Source: JBECKS01 sp040235395
GTDB lineage: Bacteria; Pseudomonadota; Gammaproteobacteria; Pseudomonadales; JBECKS01
NCBI GenBank assembly: GCA_040235395.1
Contig: JBECKS010000225.1
Location: 1 to 24,461, forward strand
Direction of reading: 5' to 3'
Length of the DNA: 24,461 nucleotides
The notes under the pieces were generated by a model. It was not told the DNA's origin and ran no database searches. It saw nothing but the letters and a program-made list of their open reading frames with translations. Position 1 is the stretch's first letter, and each line of letters opens with the position of its first letter. Made by a program: the position numbers and the translations under genes. Positions 1 through 8,100 of this stretch are shown here, one piece after another.

Positions 1-523
1 ATTGATACTCACAGGCAGTGACAAGAATTTTTCTCAGGGTCTGGACCTTGAGGCGATGGCAACGATGGAAGGCAGTGATGCAAGTAGTTTTGTAAATGAC
101 TGCATGAAAGCCTTAGGAAGATTAATGATATTTCCAGTGCCTGTGGTTTCTGCGCTTAATGGCCATGCTTTTGGTTTGGGTGCAATGATTACCCTGATTT
201 CTGATTATGCAGTAATGCGAGCCGATAAAGGTTTTTTCTGCCTGCCGGAAATTGATATTCGTATGAATCTTATTCCAAGTATGAATGCATTGGTCTGTCA
301 TAAGATTCATGGTCGCGTACTACGAGATGTGTTATTAACAGGTAAACGAGTTGGCAGCGTAGACGCAAAAGCCATGGGTATAGTTGATGAAAGTGCGGAA
401 GAAAGCGAGTTGTTGGCTACTGCTAAAGCACTTCCTGCTGCCATGATGGGCAAAGACAGGAAGGTGCTTTCACAATTAAAAACAGGTATTAATCAGGCAA
501 TTCTGCCAGAAAATTTTGAGTGA
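1..523 (+). CDS. Enoyl-CoA hydratase/isomerase family protein, 5'-truncated by the window edge
   Basis: The reading frame is open at the left edge, so the true start lies outside the window; the TTG at position 2 is only the first possible codon. About 173 residues remain of a family usually 220-260 long. Crotonase-fold signatures are visible: an oxyanion-hole segment FSQGLDL near the start of the fragment, a second one in NGHAFGLGAM, and the LPEIDI segment carrying a glutamate (E83 of the fragment) where catalytic Glu sits in hydratases and delta3-enoyl-CoA isomerases. The C-terminal helices (LTGKRVGSVDAKAMGIVDES) are typical. It should act on CoA thioesters of unsaturated fatty acids or related acids in the cytoplasm. 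The sequence resembles the isomerase-like branch, but hydratase versus isomerase cannot be settled. It ends 18 bases before the next + strand gene, so it probably heads or belongs to a three-gene operon. Confidence 0.85.
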   Translation, partial: LILTGSDKNFSQGLDLEAMATMEGSDASSFVNDCMKALGRLMIFPVPVVSALNGHAFGLGAMITLISDYAVMRADKGFFCLPEIDIRMNLIPSMNALVCHKIHGRVLRDVLLTGKRVGSVDAKAMGIVDESAEESELLATAKALPAAMMGKDRKVLSQLKTGINQAILPENFE

Positions 524-541
524 TAAGGTGAGGGTTAGGAA

Positions 542-736
542 ATGATTAGAGCAGCTATTTTTATCGCGCTTTTGTTAGGTATGGCTTATGTGGTGTTCTT
601 TCAGGCAGAGACTGTTAAGGAGCATGATATGGATAAAGCTAAAAATGAAATTCAGCAAACCCATGATGAGGTGGATAAGATGGTTAATGATTATGAAGAT
701 AAGTTAGAGCAAAATATGCAGCAGCTTGATCAGTAA
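542..736 (+). CDS. Small membrane-anchored coiled-coil protein (64 aa), function unknown
   Basis: A hydrophobic N-terminal segment (about residues 3-21) is followed by a highly charged, Gln- and Asp/Glu/Lys-rich helix to the C-terminus (EHDMDKAKNEIQQTHDEVDK and onward), which looks like a short coiled coil. The likely topology is one inner-membrane anchor with a soluble helical tail. A Shine-Dalgarno-like AAGGTGAG (525-532) lies 9 bases before the ATG, which supports a real gene despite its size. It sits 18 bases after the enoyl-CoA hydratase gene and 27 bases before the cation transporter gene, on the same strand, so co-transcription is likely. I do not recognise the family and infer no function. 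Confidence 0.65.
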   Translation: MIRAAIFIALLLGMAYVVFFQAETVKEHDMDKAKNEIQQTHDEVDKMVNDYEDKLEQNMQQLDQ

Positions 737-763
737 AATAGATAGGATTAAAACGAATTTACA

Positions 764-1675
764 ATGAATAACGAAGAATCCAATTCACTTAAGTCGATTA
801 TCTATGCCTTAAGCGCAAATGTTGCTATTGCTATCATGAAATTTTCAGCAGCTATTTATACAGGCTCAGGTGCCATGCTTGCTGAGGCCGTGCATTCCTT
901 AGTGGATTCTTCTAATCAGTTGTTATTAATGTTTGGCTTAAAACGAGCCAAACGCCCACCAAGCCCTGACTTCCCTTTAGGTTATGGTAAGGCAATATAT
1001 TTCTGGTCTTTTATTGTTGCCATTATGCTTTTTAGTATGGGTGGTTTGTTTTCGCTTTATGAAGGCTGGCATAAGTTCATACATCCTTCTGAAATACGTT
1101 CACCGATGATCGCTATTGCTGTTTTAAGTTTTAGCATTTGTGCAGAAGGTTTGGCATTTGCAGGATGTGTTAGGGAAATAAATAAGGAGAGGGGTAGTCT
1201 TTCATTTTTTCAGTGGTTCAGGGAAACCCGTAAAAGTGAATTCCTTGTTATTTTTGGCGAAGATTTCGCTGCCTTATTAGGCTTAAGTTTTGCCTTACTG
1301 GCGATTACCTTGAGTTTAATGACAGGTAATCCTGTTTGGGATGCTGTGGGTACTTTAGGTATTGGTTGCTTGTTAATTGTTGTGGCGATTTTTATTAGTA
1401 TTGAAGTAAAAGCTTTGTTGATTGGTCAGGGTGTGTCTGAGAATGAACGAAAGAAGATGCTGGCTTTTCTTGATGGACAGGAGCAAATTGAAAAGGTTTT
1501 TAATTTGTTAAGCTATCAATTAGGTGCTGATGTATTGGTTGCCTTAAAAGTAAAAATGAAAACCCAGGGTAGTGAAAAAGCATTAATTGAAGAAATTAAT
1601 GCGATTGAAAAGGCATTCAGGCAAGAATTCCCTGAAGTGTTATGGCTGTTTTTTGAACCAGATATTCATGATTAA
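764..1675 (+). CDS. Cation diffusion facilitator family transporter, ZnT9/SLC30A9-like branch
   Basis: A 303-residue inner-membrane protein with about six hydrophobic segments in the first 215 residues and a soluble C-terminal domain. The second membrane segment carries AEAVHSLVDSSNQ, with H44 and D48 in the HxxxD spacing of the CDF metal site. It is followed by the loop PPSPDFPLGYGKAIYFWSF, typical of the family. The fifth segment has GEDFAALLG (E166, D167) instead of the second HxxxD, as I remember for the ZnT9-like subgroup, so the transported ion and coupling may differ from YiiP-type Zn2+/H+ antiporters. The start ATG has only a weak ribosome site, in keeping with translation downstream of the small upstream gene. 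It overlaps the end of the oppositely oriented monooxygenase gene by 4 bases. Confidence 0.85.
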   Translation: MNNEESNSLKSIIYALSANVAIAIMKFSAAIYTGSGAMLAEAVHSLVDSSNQLLLMFGLKRAKRPPSPDFPLGYGKAIYFWSFIVAIMLFSMGGLFSLYEGWHKFIHPSEIRSPMIAIAVLSFSICAEGLAFAGCVREINKERGSLSFFQWFRETRKSEFLVIFGEDFAALLGLSFALLAITLSLMTGNPVWDAVGTLGIGCLLIVVAIFISIEVKALLIGQGVSENERKKMLAFLDGQEQIEKVFNLLSYQLGADVLVALKVKMKTQGSEKALIEEINAIEKAFRQEFPEVLWLFFEPDIHD

Positions 1676-3165
1676 CTAAAATCAGAAATGGACTGTATGT
1701 AATTATCGGGCCTTACTAATATCAAGAGTGGTTTTTTGACTCCGAGCTTTCTCCATTTATCATCAAGTTGCTGTTCAATCCAGTGAACAGGAAAGGTATA
1801 AGCACCAGTTATTTTTTTCTTCTCGTCTTCATCAGGTTGTTCTTCGCTGATACAAAGTAAATTATGGGAAGGTAAGGTGAGTAGGTGGTAAATACTGTCT
1901 CCTGAGAAATAAGGAACACGGTCACCCGCCTTGAATTTCAAACGCTGTTTTGAAGTATTTTTGCTTAATGATGAATCCTTATAGGTCCAGGCTGTTTGTG
2001 AGATAGTATTGAAGACGAAAGGGCGACTACCTGCAATTTTTCCAAAACGAGGTGCAAGCACAGGTAGTAGATATTTTTCGTAATATCCTGCTGAAAAAAT
2101 CCTGAGAGGTTGCACGTGTAAAACCCTGGTCAGTAAATCGAAGTAAAAAACGAGCGAATGGCAGGCGCTCTTCATTATAGGTTTCCAGTAAGGATGGCTC
2201 TGCCTGTTTCTTTAAAACTAAGGTCAGTTTCCAGACAAGATTGTAGGCATCCTGTAAGCCCGTGTTCATGCCTTGGCCGCCAGCGGGGCTATGAATATGC
2301 GCAGCATCACCAGCAAGAAATACATTGCCTTTTCTGAATTGGTCCACCATGCGGTGATGAAGTTTGTATATGGAAAACCAGTTTACTTCCTTGTAGTCAA
2401 TGTTCTTTCCTATGGTTAGATTGATGCTTTCCTTAATGTCATCAAAACTAATGGATTCGGATTCTGAAATCTTGGCGGGAAGGGTGCCGACAATTCTAAA
2501 ACTGTTGTTTCCTTTAAGTGGTAGGAAAGCGCAGAAGTTATCTTCACCTGGTGCAACCATGACGCGGTGTTGTGCATCTGGCCAGTCAAATGCGGTATCC
2601 ACAACAAAAAATTTATGATCGTAGGTTCCGCCTTCAAAACTAAATTCGAGCTGATGTCTTACAGGGCTAGTAGCACCATCACAGGCAATCAGATAGCTTG
2701 CCTTGATTTCAATCTCTTCATTGTTGATGGAATCATGGACGAGGGCGCTGATAGTATTTTCAAATTCATTGAGCTTGATAAAGTCGTGTTGCCAAAGGAC
2801 AGCTTGTTTCAAATGATTGGCTAGCAGTTTTTCATTTTTGCTTTGTTCAAAGGCGAGAAGGTAAGAAAAATCAGAAAGCCCTTTGCCGAGCTCACCAATA
2901 TTAATTGTAGCTTTTGTTCTCCCTGGCTAATGACCTGTCCTTCAAGAATGCGTTGACCATCACTCACAACAGCATCAGAAAGCCCCATTTGTTGGTAAAT
3001 TTCGAGACTTCTGGCTGTAACAGCAATAGCTCTGGATTCCCTTGTAGGACCTTCTTTTTTATCGATGATTTGGTAATCAATGCCAAAACGTTCAAGTTGA
3101 TTTGCTGCCATCAGACCCGTTGGTCCTGCGCCAACGACCAATACCTGAGTTTCTATGGTTTTCAT
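1672..3165 (-). pseudogene. FAD-dependent aromatic-type monooxygenase (class A), split by two frameshifts
   Basis: Three overlapping open segments together make one protein of about 497 residues. Segment 1 (3165 to about 2915) has the FAD-binding VLVVGAGPTGLMAANQL. Segment 2 (about 2915 to 2095) has GDAAHIHSPAGGQGMNTGLQ, the second FAD motif of UbiH/MhpA/phenol-hydroxylase-like enzymes. Segment 3 (about 2095 to 1672) has the thioredoxin-like C-terminal domain with KAGDRVPYF and LVRPDNYI. Reading passes from segment 1 to 2 if one A is restored to the run at 2912-2915 (TTTT on the + strand). It passes from 2 to 3 if one base is removed from the six-base run at 2094-2099. The changes have opposite sign, so the outer parts share a frame. 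The start is ATG at 3165, with TAAGGA (3171-3176) five bases upstream. An intact enzyme would hydroxylate an aromatic or polyketide-like substrate using NAD(P)H and O2; the substrate is unknown. True decay and sequencing error in short homopolymers both fit. Confidence 0.8.
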
Positions 3166-3251
3166 CGTAATCCTTACCAAATGGCATGAAGATTGCTGTT
3201 TTATAGGTGTAATATGCTTGCTTATAACGACTACAACAATATTGAAAGAAA

Positions 3252-4163
3252 ATGAAAAAAGCCACTTCAGATCAGGAAGAAACCTTCATACAACTGCAGG
3301 CCAAAAGTGTTACTAAACGTTATCTTGGTAAGATCCAGAAGCTGTTGCTGATAAGGCAGCTGTTTCCCTTAATCACAGGCTTGCAGAAGCATCGTGGTTT
3401 AAGCCTTGCGTCCAAAGAGGGTGACCTGAGTTTTGCGAAAGAAAAGGCACAGGTAAATCTGGAAGTTTCCAAGCGTCTTCATTCCCTTCATATCCTTACG
3501 GATGGTGATGAAGAAGACGGTAATGTTTTGTCTCTCAATGAGGAAATCATTCCCTTGTGGCATGAAATCAGCGACTGGAAGGGTAATCTGATGGATGAAT
3601 TTAACCTTCATAGCCATCTGGTTTCGATTCTTATGCGCCATTTAACAGCGTTAGTGGAACAACTTGGTTTTTACCTGAGCCTGAATTCGCTTGAAAATCG
3701 TGCTGATAAAGAGGTGGATAGCTTCGTTTTGGTGCATCTTTTATTTGGGGACATTCCTGAGCTCATGGAAAAGCTGGCTCAGCTGAGGGGCTTGGCAACC
3801 CATATCACGGTTCTTAAGCGCTGTGATACCCAGCATAAACTTAGAATTGAAGTCCTGTTAAAGGACATCAGTATCCTGAAAGAAAAATTCAGGGAACATT
3901 CCAATTTCATTCACAAGCATCTAGCTCGTGATATTCCTTCCTTAATGACATTTCAGGTTCAGGAAACCCAGATGATCAAACTTATTCATTACATCAAGGA
4001 ATGTGTGTTGATTGATACTTTGGTGGATGCTGATGGTCATTATATTTTTACCGTTGCCAGTAAGTTGATTGATACCCAGGTTCAGATTGTGAATGAGGGT
4101 CTGGATTACATTAATCATTCCATTTATGAGGGTTTCCAGCACTGGCATGAAGAGCCGATTTAG
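3252..4163 (+). CDS. Soluble NIT-like (nitrate/nitrite-sensing-type) helical protein, function unknown
   Basis: A 303-residue, mostly alpha-helical protein with no signal peptide or membrane segment. Residues about 38-60 read LITGLQKHRGLSLASKEGD, resembling the Q-x-x-R-G element that opens the NIT domain (nitrate- and nitrite-sensing). The rest is compatible with a long four-helix-bundle sensor, but no output domain (histidine kinase, GGDEF, methyl-accepting or ANTAR) is attached. If the NIT assignment holds, this is a free-standing cytoplasmic domain, which is unusual because NIT domains are mostly periplasmic parts of receptors. It is divergent from the broken monooxygenase gene, with 86 bases between the starts. 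The upstream GAAAGAA is a weak ribosome site. The NIT link rests on one motif, so the function stays open. Confidence 0.65.
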   Translation: MKKATSDQEETFIQLQAKSVTKRYLGKIQKLLLIRQLFPLITGLQKHRGLSLASKEGDLSFAKEKAQVNLEVSKRLHSLHILTDGDEEDGNVLSLNEEIIPLWHEISDWKGNLMDEFNLHSHLVSILMRHLTALVEQLGFYLSLNSLENRADKEVDSFVLVHLLFGDIPELMEKLAQLRGLATHITVLKRCDTQHKLRIEVLLKDISILKEKFREHSNFIHKHLARDIPSLMTFQVQETQMIKLIHYIKECVLIDTLVDADGHYIFTVASKLIDTQVQIVNEGLDYINHSIYEGFQHWHEEPI

Positions 4164-4413
4164 AGGTCTTTTTCAGGCTTTTGACGGCTTTCCGCATATC
4201 ATCTTTATTTGAGCCTCCCAATATTGTTATTCGCATAATATATATTATGTTAAATAAGAAATGAGCCGCTAAATGAGTGAATATGAGCATTCATTAGAGT
4301 CTATCTAAGGTCTGCTCTTCTCTTAAAACCATGGATTTTTCTAGATAAAAGTCTTATTTATCAATTAGATGGAATGGAAACTTAAAGTAAGATTTATTTA
4401 CTTATCAATGCTT
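4164..4413. other. 250-base AT-rich spacer between convergent genes, with a 16-base perfect palindrome
   Basis: No coding potential beyond an 11-codon frame. The region holds a perfect palindrome CATAATATATATTATG at 4234-4249. It also has a weak inverted repeat TGAAT-N6-ATTCA at 4278-4293 and another AAGTAA-N7-TTACTT at 4385-4403. None is GC-rich with a T tail, so no classical terminator can be named for either flanking gene. Confidence 0.5.
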
Positions 4414-5127
4414 TCATTTGGACATTGATATTGGCCTAATTAAATCTCGCTTATAAAAGACTACATACAAAGTTAAAGCGCTATACCAGCATATGATCAA
4501 CGTTGTGATGTCATGAGACAGGAAATGCGCCCCCCTCAATTGTTGTGCAATACCAAAGGTCAGTCCCAAAAACAGACTGAAACATAGCCCCTGATACCGC
4601 CATTGGGGTCTGATTTCTTTAAAGAAGAAATACAGTGAAATCCAGGCATAGCCTGCACTGGCATGTCCTGATGGAAAGCATTGACCAGAGCCGTTCCCGA
4701 AAATGGACTGATAGATAGGTGTAAGGCGTTCTTTGCCACCAAAGACAGCAAAATCCCAAGGACAACTGAGATGAGTACTTTGTTTCAGGATACTAACAAA
4801 CAGCAATGAAATGCTTACTGAGAGTAGTAAGTAGCTTAATGGCTTTTTATATGGCTCATATTTTGGGTTCAACCAACTGTTGGTGGTGATGATAATGAGC
4901 ACGATGGCCATCATGCCAACCAGTTCCCTTCCCCCTTCATGTATTCCTTTTTCCAAGAACCAGTTATGCCTTAATTGCCACTGATTGCCTTCAAGGTGAA
5001 AGAGAAAGAGTTCAAGGGTGTTTGATAACTTCAGGTAATCAAGAACGTAAAAGCTGCTGACAAATAGAATGAGTGGCAAAAACCACATGCTGAACAACTG
5101 TTGTTGATTCAGAGTCGCTCTGTCCAC
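4414..5127 (-). CDS. PAP2-family membrane phosphatase
   Basis: A 237-residue polytopic membrane protein of the PAP2 (type 2 phosphatidic acid phosphatase) superfamily. The motifs are K115 in KQSTHLSCPWDF with FGG after it (a variant of the first motif), CFPSGHAS with PSGH at 152-155, and RGAHFLSHD with H201 and H205 (third motif). The SCPWD and RGAHFLSHD forms are those of bacterial lipid or undecaprenyl/lipid A-type phosphatases acting at the periplasmic face of the inner membrane; the exact substrate cannot be read from the sequence. The start is GTG, chosen because AGGAAAAG (5131-5138) lies at the right distance and no in-frame ATG exists upstream; an overlapping ATG in another frame soon hits a stop. 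It is the last gene of a - strand operon, 24 bases after the YhhN-family gene. Confidence 0.85.
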   Translation of the reverse strand: MDRATLNQQQLFSMWFLPLILFVSSFYVLDYLKLSNTLELFLFHLEGNQWQLRHNWFLEKGIHEGGRELVGMMAIVLIIITTNSWLNPKYEPYKKPLSYLLLSVSISLLFVSILKQSTHLSCPWDFAVFGGKERLTPIYQSIFGNGSGQCFPSGHASAGYAWISLYFFFKEIRPQWRYQGLCFSLFLGLTFGIAQQLRGAHFLSHDITTLIICWYSALTLYVVFYKRDLIRPISMSK

Positions 5128-5151
5128 ATTCTTTTCCTATTGGTTTTCTGT

Positions 5152-5811
5152 TTATACATTCACCTCATAGATGGAAAGCGCAATCAGGAACTGCCCGAAA
5201 TAATATGTGCCCATTATCAGGATGCGTTCGTGCTTTAAGCGTTTTCTAAAACGGTTAATGGCGATAAGCGAATCAGACAGCATGAATGCACAGGCTCCTA
5301 TGAGTGCCACTAGTGAATATATAGAGTGATACGTTAAGAAATGGTTAAAGGATTGCCATCCCATGATGACGATGACAAAGATGTAAAGCCCTACAGGGAT
5401 GAGCAATTTGCCAAGATTTCTGTAAATTAATACACCAACACATAACGCGAATAATACAAATGGAGTTAAGCTGGGAAAATATAGTGTCTGGTTTATTTCC
5501 TGAGTAGAAACAAAAGCAACAATGTAAAAAATATGGGCAATCAGGAAGCTCAGGAGTCCAAATGCAAAATGCTCTTCCTTAATAAGAAGAATGTCCCCAA
5601 AAAATGAAAAGATTAGTCCAATCACTATCCATAGCTGGTAACTATTGCCGAAATCGCTCAGTAAGGCCGCATAAATAGTGATCAGGATGGTGCCAAGACC
5701 TTTGAATAGGTAAATGGCAGGAAGATTTTTCTTTCGTTCTGATAAAAGGTGTAAACCTGATGCGCTTATCAATAGTAATGCAAAAGTCAGGTTTAGCGCG
5801 ACAAACGACAT
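5152..5811 (-). CDS. YhhN/TMEM86-family membrane protein (lysoplasmalogenase-type)
   Basis: About 219 residues, almost entirely hydrophobic, with roughly eight predicted membrane segments. The sequence pattern is that of the YhhN family: FSFFGDILLI in the middle with a conserved acidic residue in the membrane, and the late segment GACAFMLSDSLIAINRF. Characterised members (human TMEM86B, Legionella YhhN) hydrolyse the vinyl-ether bond of lysoplasmalogens; whether this bacterial member uses ether lipids or other lysolipids is unknown. I place the start at the ATG at 5811 because it overlaps the second of two tandem TAA stops ending the upstream lipoprotein gene, an arrangement that favours translational coupling. 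A TTG at 5823 would add four residues and has no ribosome site. The PAP2 gene follows after 24 bases. Confidence 0.85.
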   Translation of the reverse strand: MSFVALNLTFALLLISASGLHLLSERKKNLPAIYLFKGLGTILITIYAALLSDFGNSYQLWIVIGLIFSFFGDILLIKEEHFAFGLLSFLIAHIFYIVAFVSTQEINQTLYFPSLTPFVLFALCVGVLIYRNLGKLLIPVGLYIFVIVIMGWQSFNHFLTYHSIYSLVALIGACAFMLSDSLIAINRFRKRLKHERILIMGTYYFGQFLIALSIYEVNV

Positions 5812-5813
5812 TA

Positions 5814-6755
5814 TTACAGGCAAGGAAAATCAGGTACTTCAGGTGTTGGGTATAAACGGTCACCAAAGATCTGGTTTACAAGACAGTCGCCGCTTTCCCA
5901 TATGTAACGAGTGACTACTTTTTGTTGAGGTATGGTTGCAGTCAGCAGTGATGTCTTGGTTTTCAATGGGCCGTCTTGATAATACTGGTAAGTAATGCTT
6001 TCAAGTTCAACCAGCTCATCGCTGGTGTTCAGCCCATACGTTTTGCTACTTACTAATTTGTCATCAAGATCATACTGGAAGGTTTTAAAAATATAATCAG
6101 GGTCTCCTGCGCCACCGTTTTTCATGTCGTTAGTATGTTCAATTTGTGTAATCAGGTCACCAAGGTAAGTGAATTCCAGGTCGAAAGAATAGGTTCCTTC
6201 TACGGAGTCATCACCATCAAAATTAATGTCTGTTAGTGTTCCGCTTGAGTATGTGTAGGTGATGGTTTCGTCAATGGTCTTGAGAAGTATCTCGTCTATA
6301 TCCTTGACGATGGTGGATGATATTGTCTCTTCAAGTAAGTCTGAAGGGTTATAGTTATAAGTTAACGCGATTTCTGCTGTGTTGTATTCATCATCAAGAT
6401 AGTTCCTGCTTGAAGAAGTGATAAACTCATTCACGTCATAATCAAAGGTGTAATCAAAATCACTCTGGACTGCTCTGTAAGTCACGCCTCCCGTCCAGTG
6501 ATCGGGATAGGCAATGTCAGAGTAATAGAATTGCGCTAAATCTGAGTAGCTTGGGTCCTCATCGATAGCATTTTCATAGTAATAGGTTTCCACCTGACGT
6601 AAGCGGATATTCAAGTCTGGCTGATCTTCGCATCTTGCAATGACAGAGCAGTTCTTGGTTTTTCCGCCGCCAGTATCTGATTCATAACAGCCCGCCATGA
6701 CCACCAACATGGTCATGGAGAAAAGCAAAGCATTTGTAGGTCTGTATTGAGTCAT
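5814..6755 (-). CDS. Lipoprotein with YD/RHS-like repeats, function unknown
   Basis: The 313-residue product begins with a lipoprotein signal peptide: a hydrophobic stretch at 10-21 and a lipobox VVMAGC, giving lipidated C23. The mature part is acidic and rich in Tyr, Thr and Asp, with about seven imperfect copies of a pattern like T-x-Y-x(3-7)-L. Examples start near residues 102, 131, 166, 195, 226, 255 and 282 (FQYDLDDKLVSSKTY, ITYQYYQDGPLKTKT), resembling the YD beta-repeats of RHS-type proteins. C36, C42, C291 and C312 could form disulfides. It should be anchored to a membrane facing the periplasm, or be surface exposed. It is the first gene of the operon with the YhhN-family and PAP2 genes; the ends of this gene and the YhhN gene are nearly fused. 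No clear Shine-Dalgarno precedes the ATG. No function is assigned. Confidence 0.75.
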   Translation of the reverse strand: MTQYRPTNALLFSMTMLVVMAGCYESDTGGGKTKNCSVIARCEDQPDLNIRLRQVETYYYENAIDEDPSYSDLAQFYYSDIAYPDHWTGGVTYRAVQSDFDYTFDYDVNEFITSSSRNYLDDEYNTAEIALTYNYNPSDLLEETISSTIVKDIDEILLKTIDETITYTYSSGTLTDINFDGDDSVEGTYSFDLEFTYLGDLITQIEHTNDMKNGGAGDPDYIFKTFQYDLDDKLVSSKTYGLNTSDELVELESITYQYYQDGPLKTKTSLLTATIPQQKVVTRYIWESGDCLVNQIFGDRLYPTPEVPDFPCL

Positions 6756-7000
6756 GGTTAGCTGTGAAGAAGGTCCCTTAGTGATTCGCTTATTATTTTA
6801 ATGTAGTATTCGCCCTCCTTCGAGTTTATTCAAGGTGCTTCTTGATATGCAAGTCGGCTTTTAGACGAGATAGGCTCGATACGTGATGAACTCCCCTTTA
6901 TTGGCCATGTTTTTCTCATTGTAATGATACAGAATGCAGGCATTGAGGCAGGCAATTTAGCAAGATGAAATTGGAAAGATGATAGGTAGAAAAGATAGTT
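6756..7000. other. 245-base spacer between divergent lipoprotein and DAHP synthase genes
   Basis: This region must carry promoters for both directions. I see no gene, no TyrR-like box (TGTAAA-N6-TTTACA) and no promoter pair good enough to name. A short inverted repeat CAAG-N6-CTTG around 6832-6846 is probably chance. Confidence 0.4.
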
Positions 7001-8068
7001 ATGAGCGAAAGTCGAATTGAAGATCTGAGAATTAAATCCCAGACCTTATTGATAACGCCTAAGGCGCTTCAGACTGAAATTCCCAGAAGTGAAACAGCTT
7101 CACAAACGGTGATTAATGGTCGTCAGCAGGTTAAGGATATTCTTGATAGAAAAGATAAGCGTTTGGTTGTAGTGGTTGGTCCCTGCTCCATTCATGATGT
7201 GAAAGCTGCCAAAGAGTATGCGCATAAACTGAAAGTGCTAGCAGATGAGCTTAAGGACTCTCTGCTTATAGTCATGCGTGTCTATTTTGAAAAGCCAAGA
7301 ACAACCGTTGGATGGAAAGGATTGATTAATGATCCACATCTTGATGACACCTTCATGATTGAAGAAGGTTTGCATATCGCACGAAAACTTCTGCTAGAGC
7401 TGAATGAAATGGGTCTTCCGTGTGCTACAGAAGCACTTGATCCTATCACGCCACAATATTTACAAGACCTGATTAGTTGGTCTGCAATTGGAGCACGTAC
7501 AACGGAATCACAAACACACAGGGAAATGTCGAGTGGTCTTTCCTGTGCAGTTGGTTTTAAGAATGGAACGGATGGCGGATTACAGGTAGCAACCAATGCC
7601 CTGCTTTCTGTTGCACACCCGCATAATTTTCTCGGTATTTCAAAAGATGGTCAGGTTTCTATTATTGAGACCATGGGTAATCCTCACGCACATATTGTTT
7701 TGCGTGGTGGCGGTGGCAAAGCAAATTATGATTCAGTGAGTGTTGCGCTTTGTGAAAGTGAATTAGAGAAAGCAAAGCTTGCACAGAACATCATGATTGA
7801 TTGCAGCCATGCGAATTCAAATAAAGATGCTGGTTTGCAAGTACCTGTGCTTGAAAACGTTGCCAACCAAATCGTTGAAGGCAATCAATCTATTATCGGT
7901 GTGATGCTGGAAAGTAATCTTGAGTTTGGTAACCAGAGCATTCCAAAGGACCTTTCTCAATTGAAATATGGCGTGTCGGTAACTGATGCCTGTATCGATT
8001 GGACTCAAACCGAGAGTGCACTTAGAGCGATGCATGAAAAAGTGAAGAATTATCTTTCTGATCGTTAA
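7001..8068 (+). CDS. aroF: 3-deoxy-7-phosphoheptulonate (DAHP) synthase, class I, AroF type
   Basis: This enzyme condenses phosphoenolpyruvate and erythrose 4-phosphate to DAHP, the first step of the shikimate pathway to aromatic amino acids. The 355 residues match the class I AroFGH family end to end: VVGPCSIHD (metal-binding Cys region) near residue 63, VMRVYFEKPRTTVGWKGLIN, GARTTESQTHRE, GFKNGTDG, VLRGG and MIDCSHANSNKD. Several stretches fit E. coli AroF (Tyr-sensitive) better than AroG: LITPKAL near the N-terminus, ATEALDPITPQYL, SWSAIGARTTESQTH and LKYGVSVTDACIDW. Tyrosine feedback is therefore likely but inferred. The gene stands alone and ends at a strong hairpin terminator. The ribosome site before the ATG is weak. 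Confidence 0.95.
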   Translation: MSESRIEDLRIKSQTLLITPKALQTEIPRSETASQTVINGRQQVKDILDRKDKRLVVVVGPCSIHDVKAAKEYAHKLKVLADELKDSLLIVMRVYFEKPRTTVGWKGLINDPHLDDTFMIEEGLHIARKLLLELNEMGLPCATEALDPITPQYLQDLISWSAIGARTTESQTHREMSSGLSCAVGFKNGTDGGLQVATNALLSVAHPHNFLGISKDGQVSIIETMGNPHAHIVLRGGGGKANYDSVSVALCESELEKAKLAQNIMIDCSHANSNKDAGLQVPVLENVANQIVEGNQSIIGVMLESNLEFGNQSIPKDLSQLKYGVSVTDACIDWTQTESALRAMHEKVKNYLSDR

Positions 8069-8100
8069 GTAGTAAAGACAATAAATAGCCAGAAAAAATA

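Noticed and set aside
2..4. TTG at the left edge as the true start of the enoyl-CoA hydratase gene
   Set aside because: The first residues (LTGSDKNFSQG) are already inside the conserved domain, so the gene begins outside the window.
1672..2175. A separate 167-residue gene at the 3' end of the monooxygenase region
   Set aside because: Its start is out-of-frame sequence, while the rest (KAGDRVPYF, LVRPDNYI) is the C-terminal domain of the same monooxygenase; it is a frameshifted fragment.
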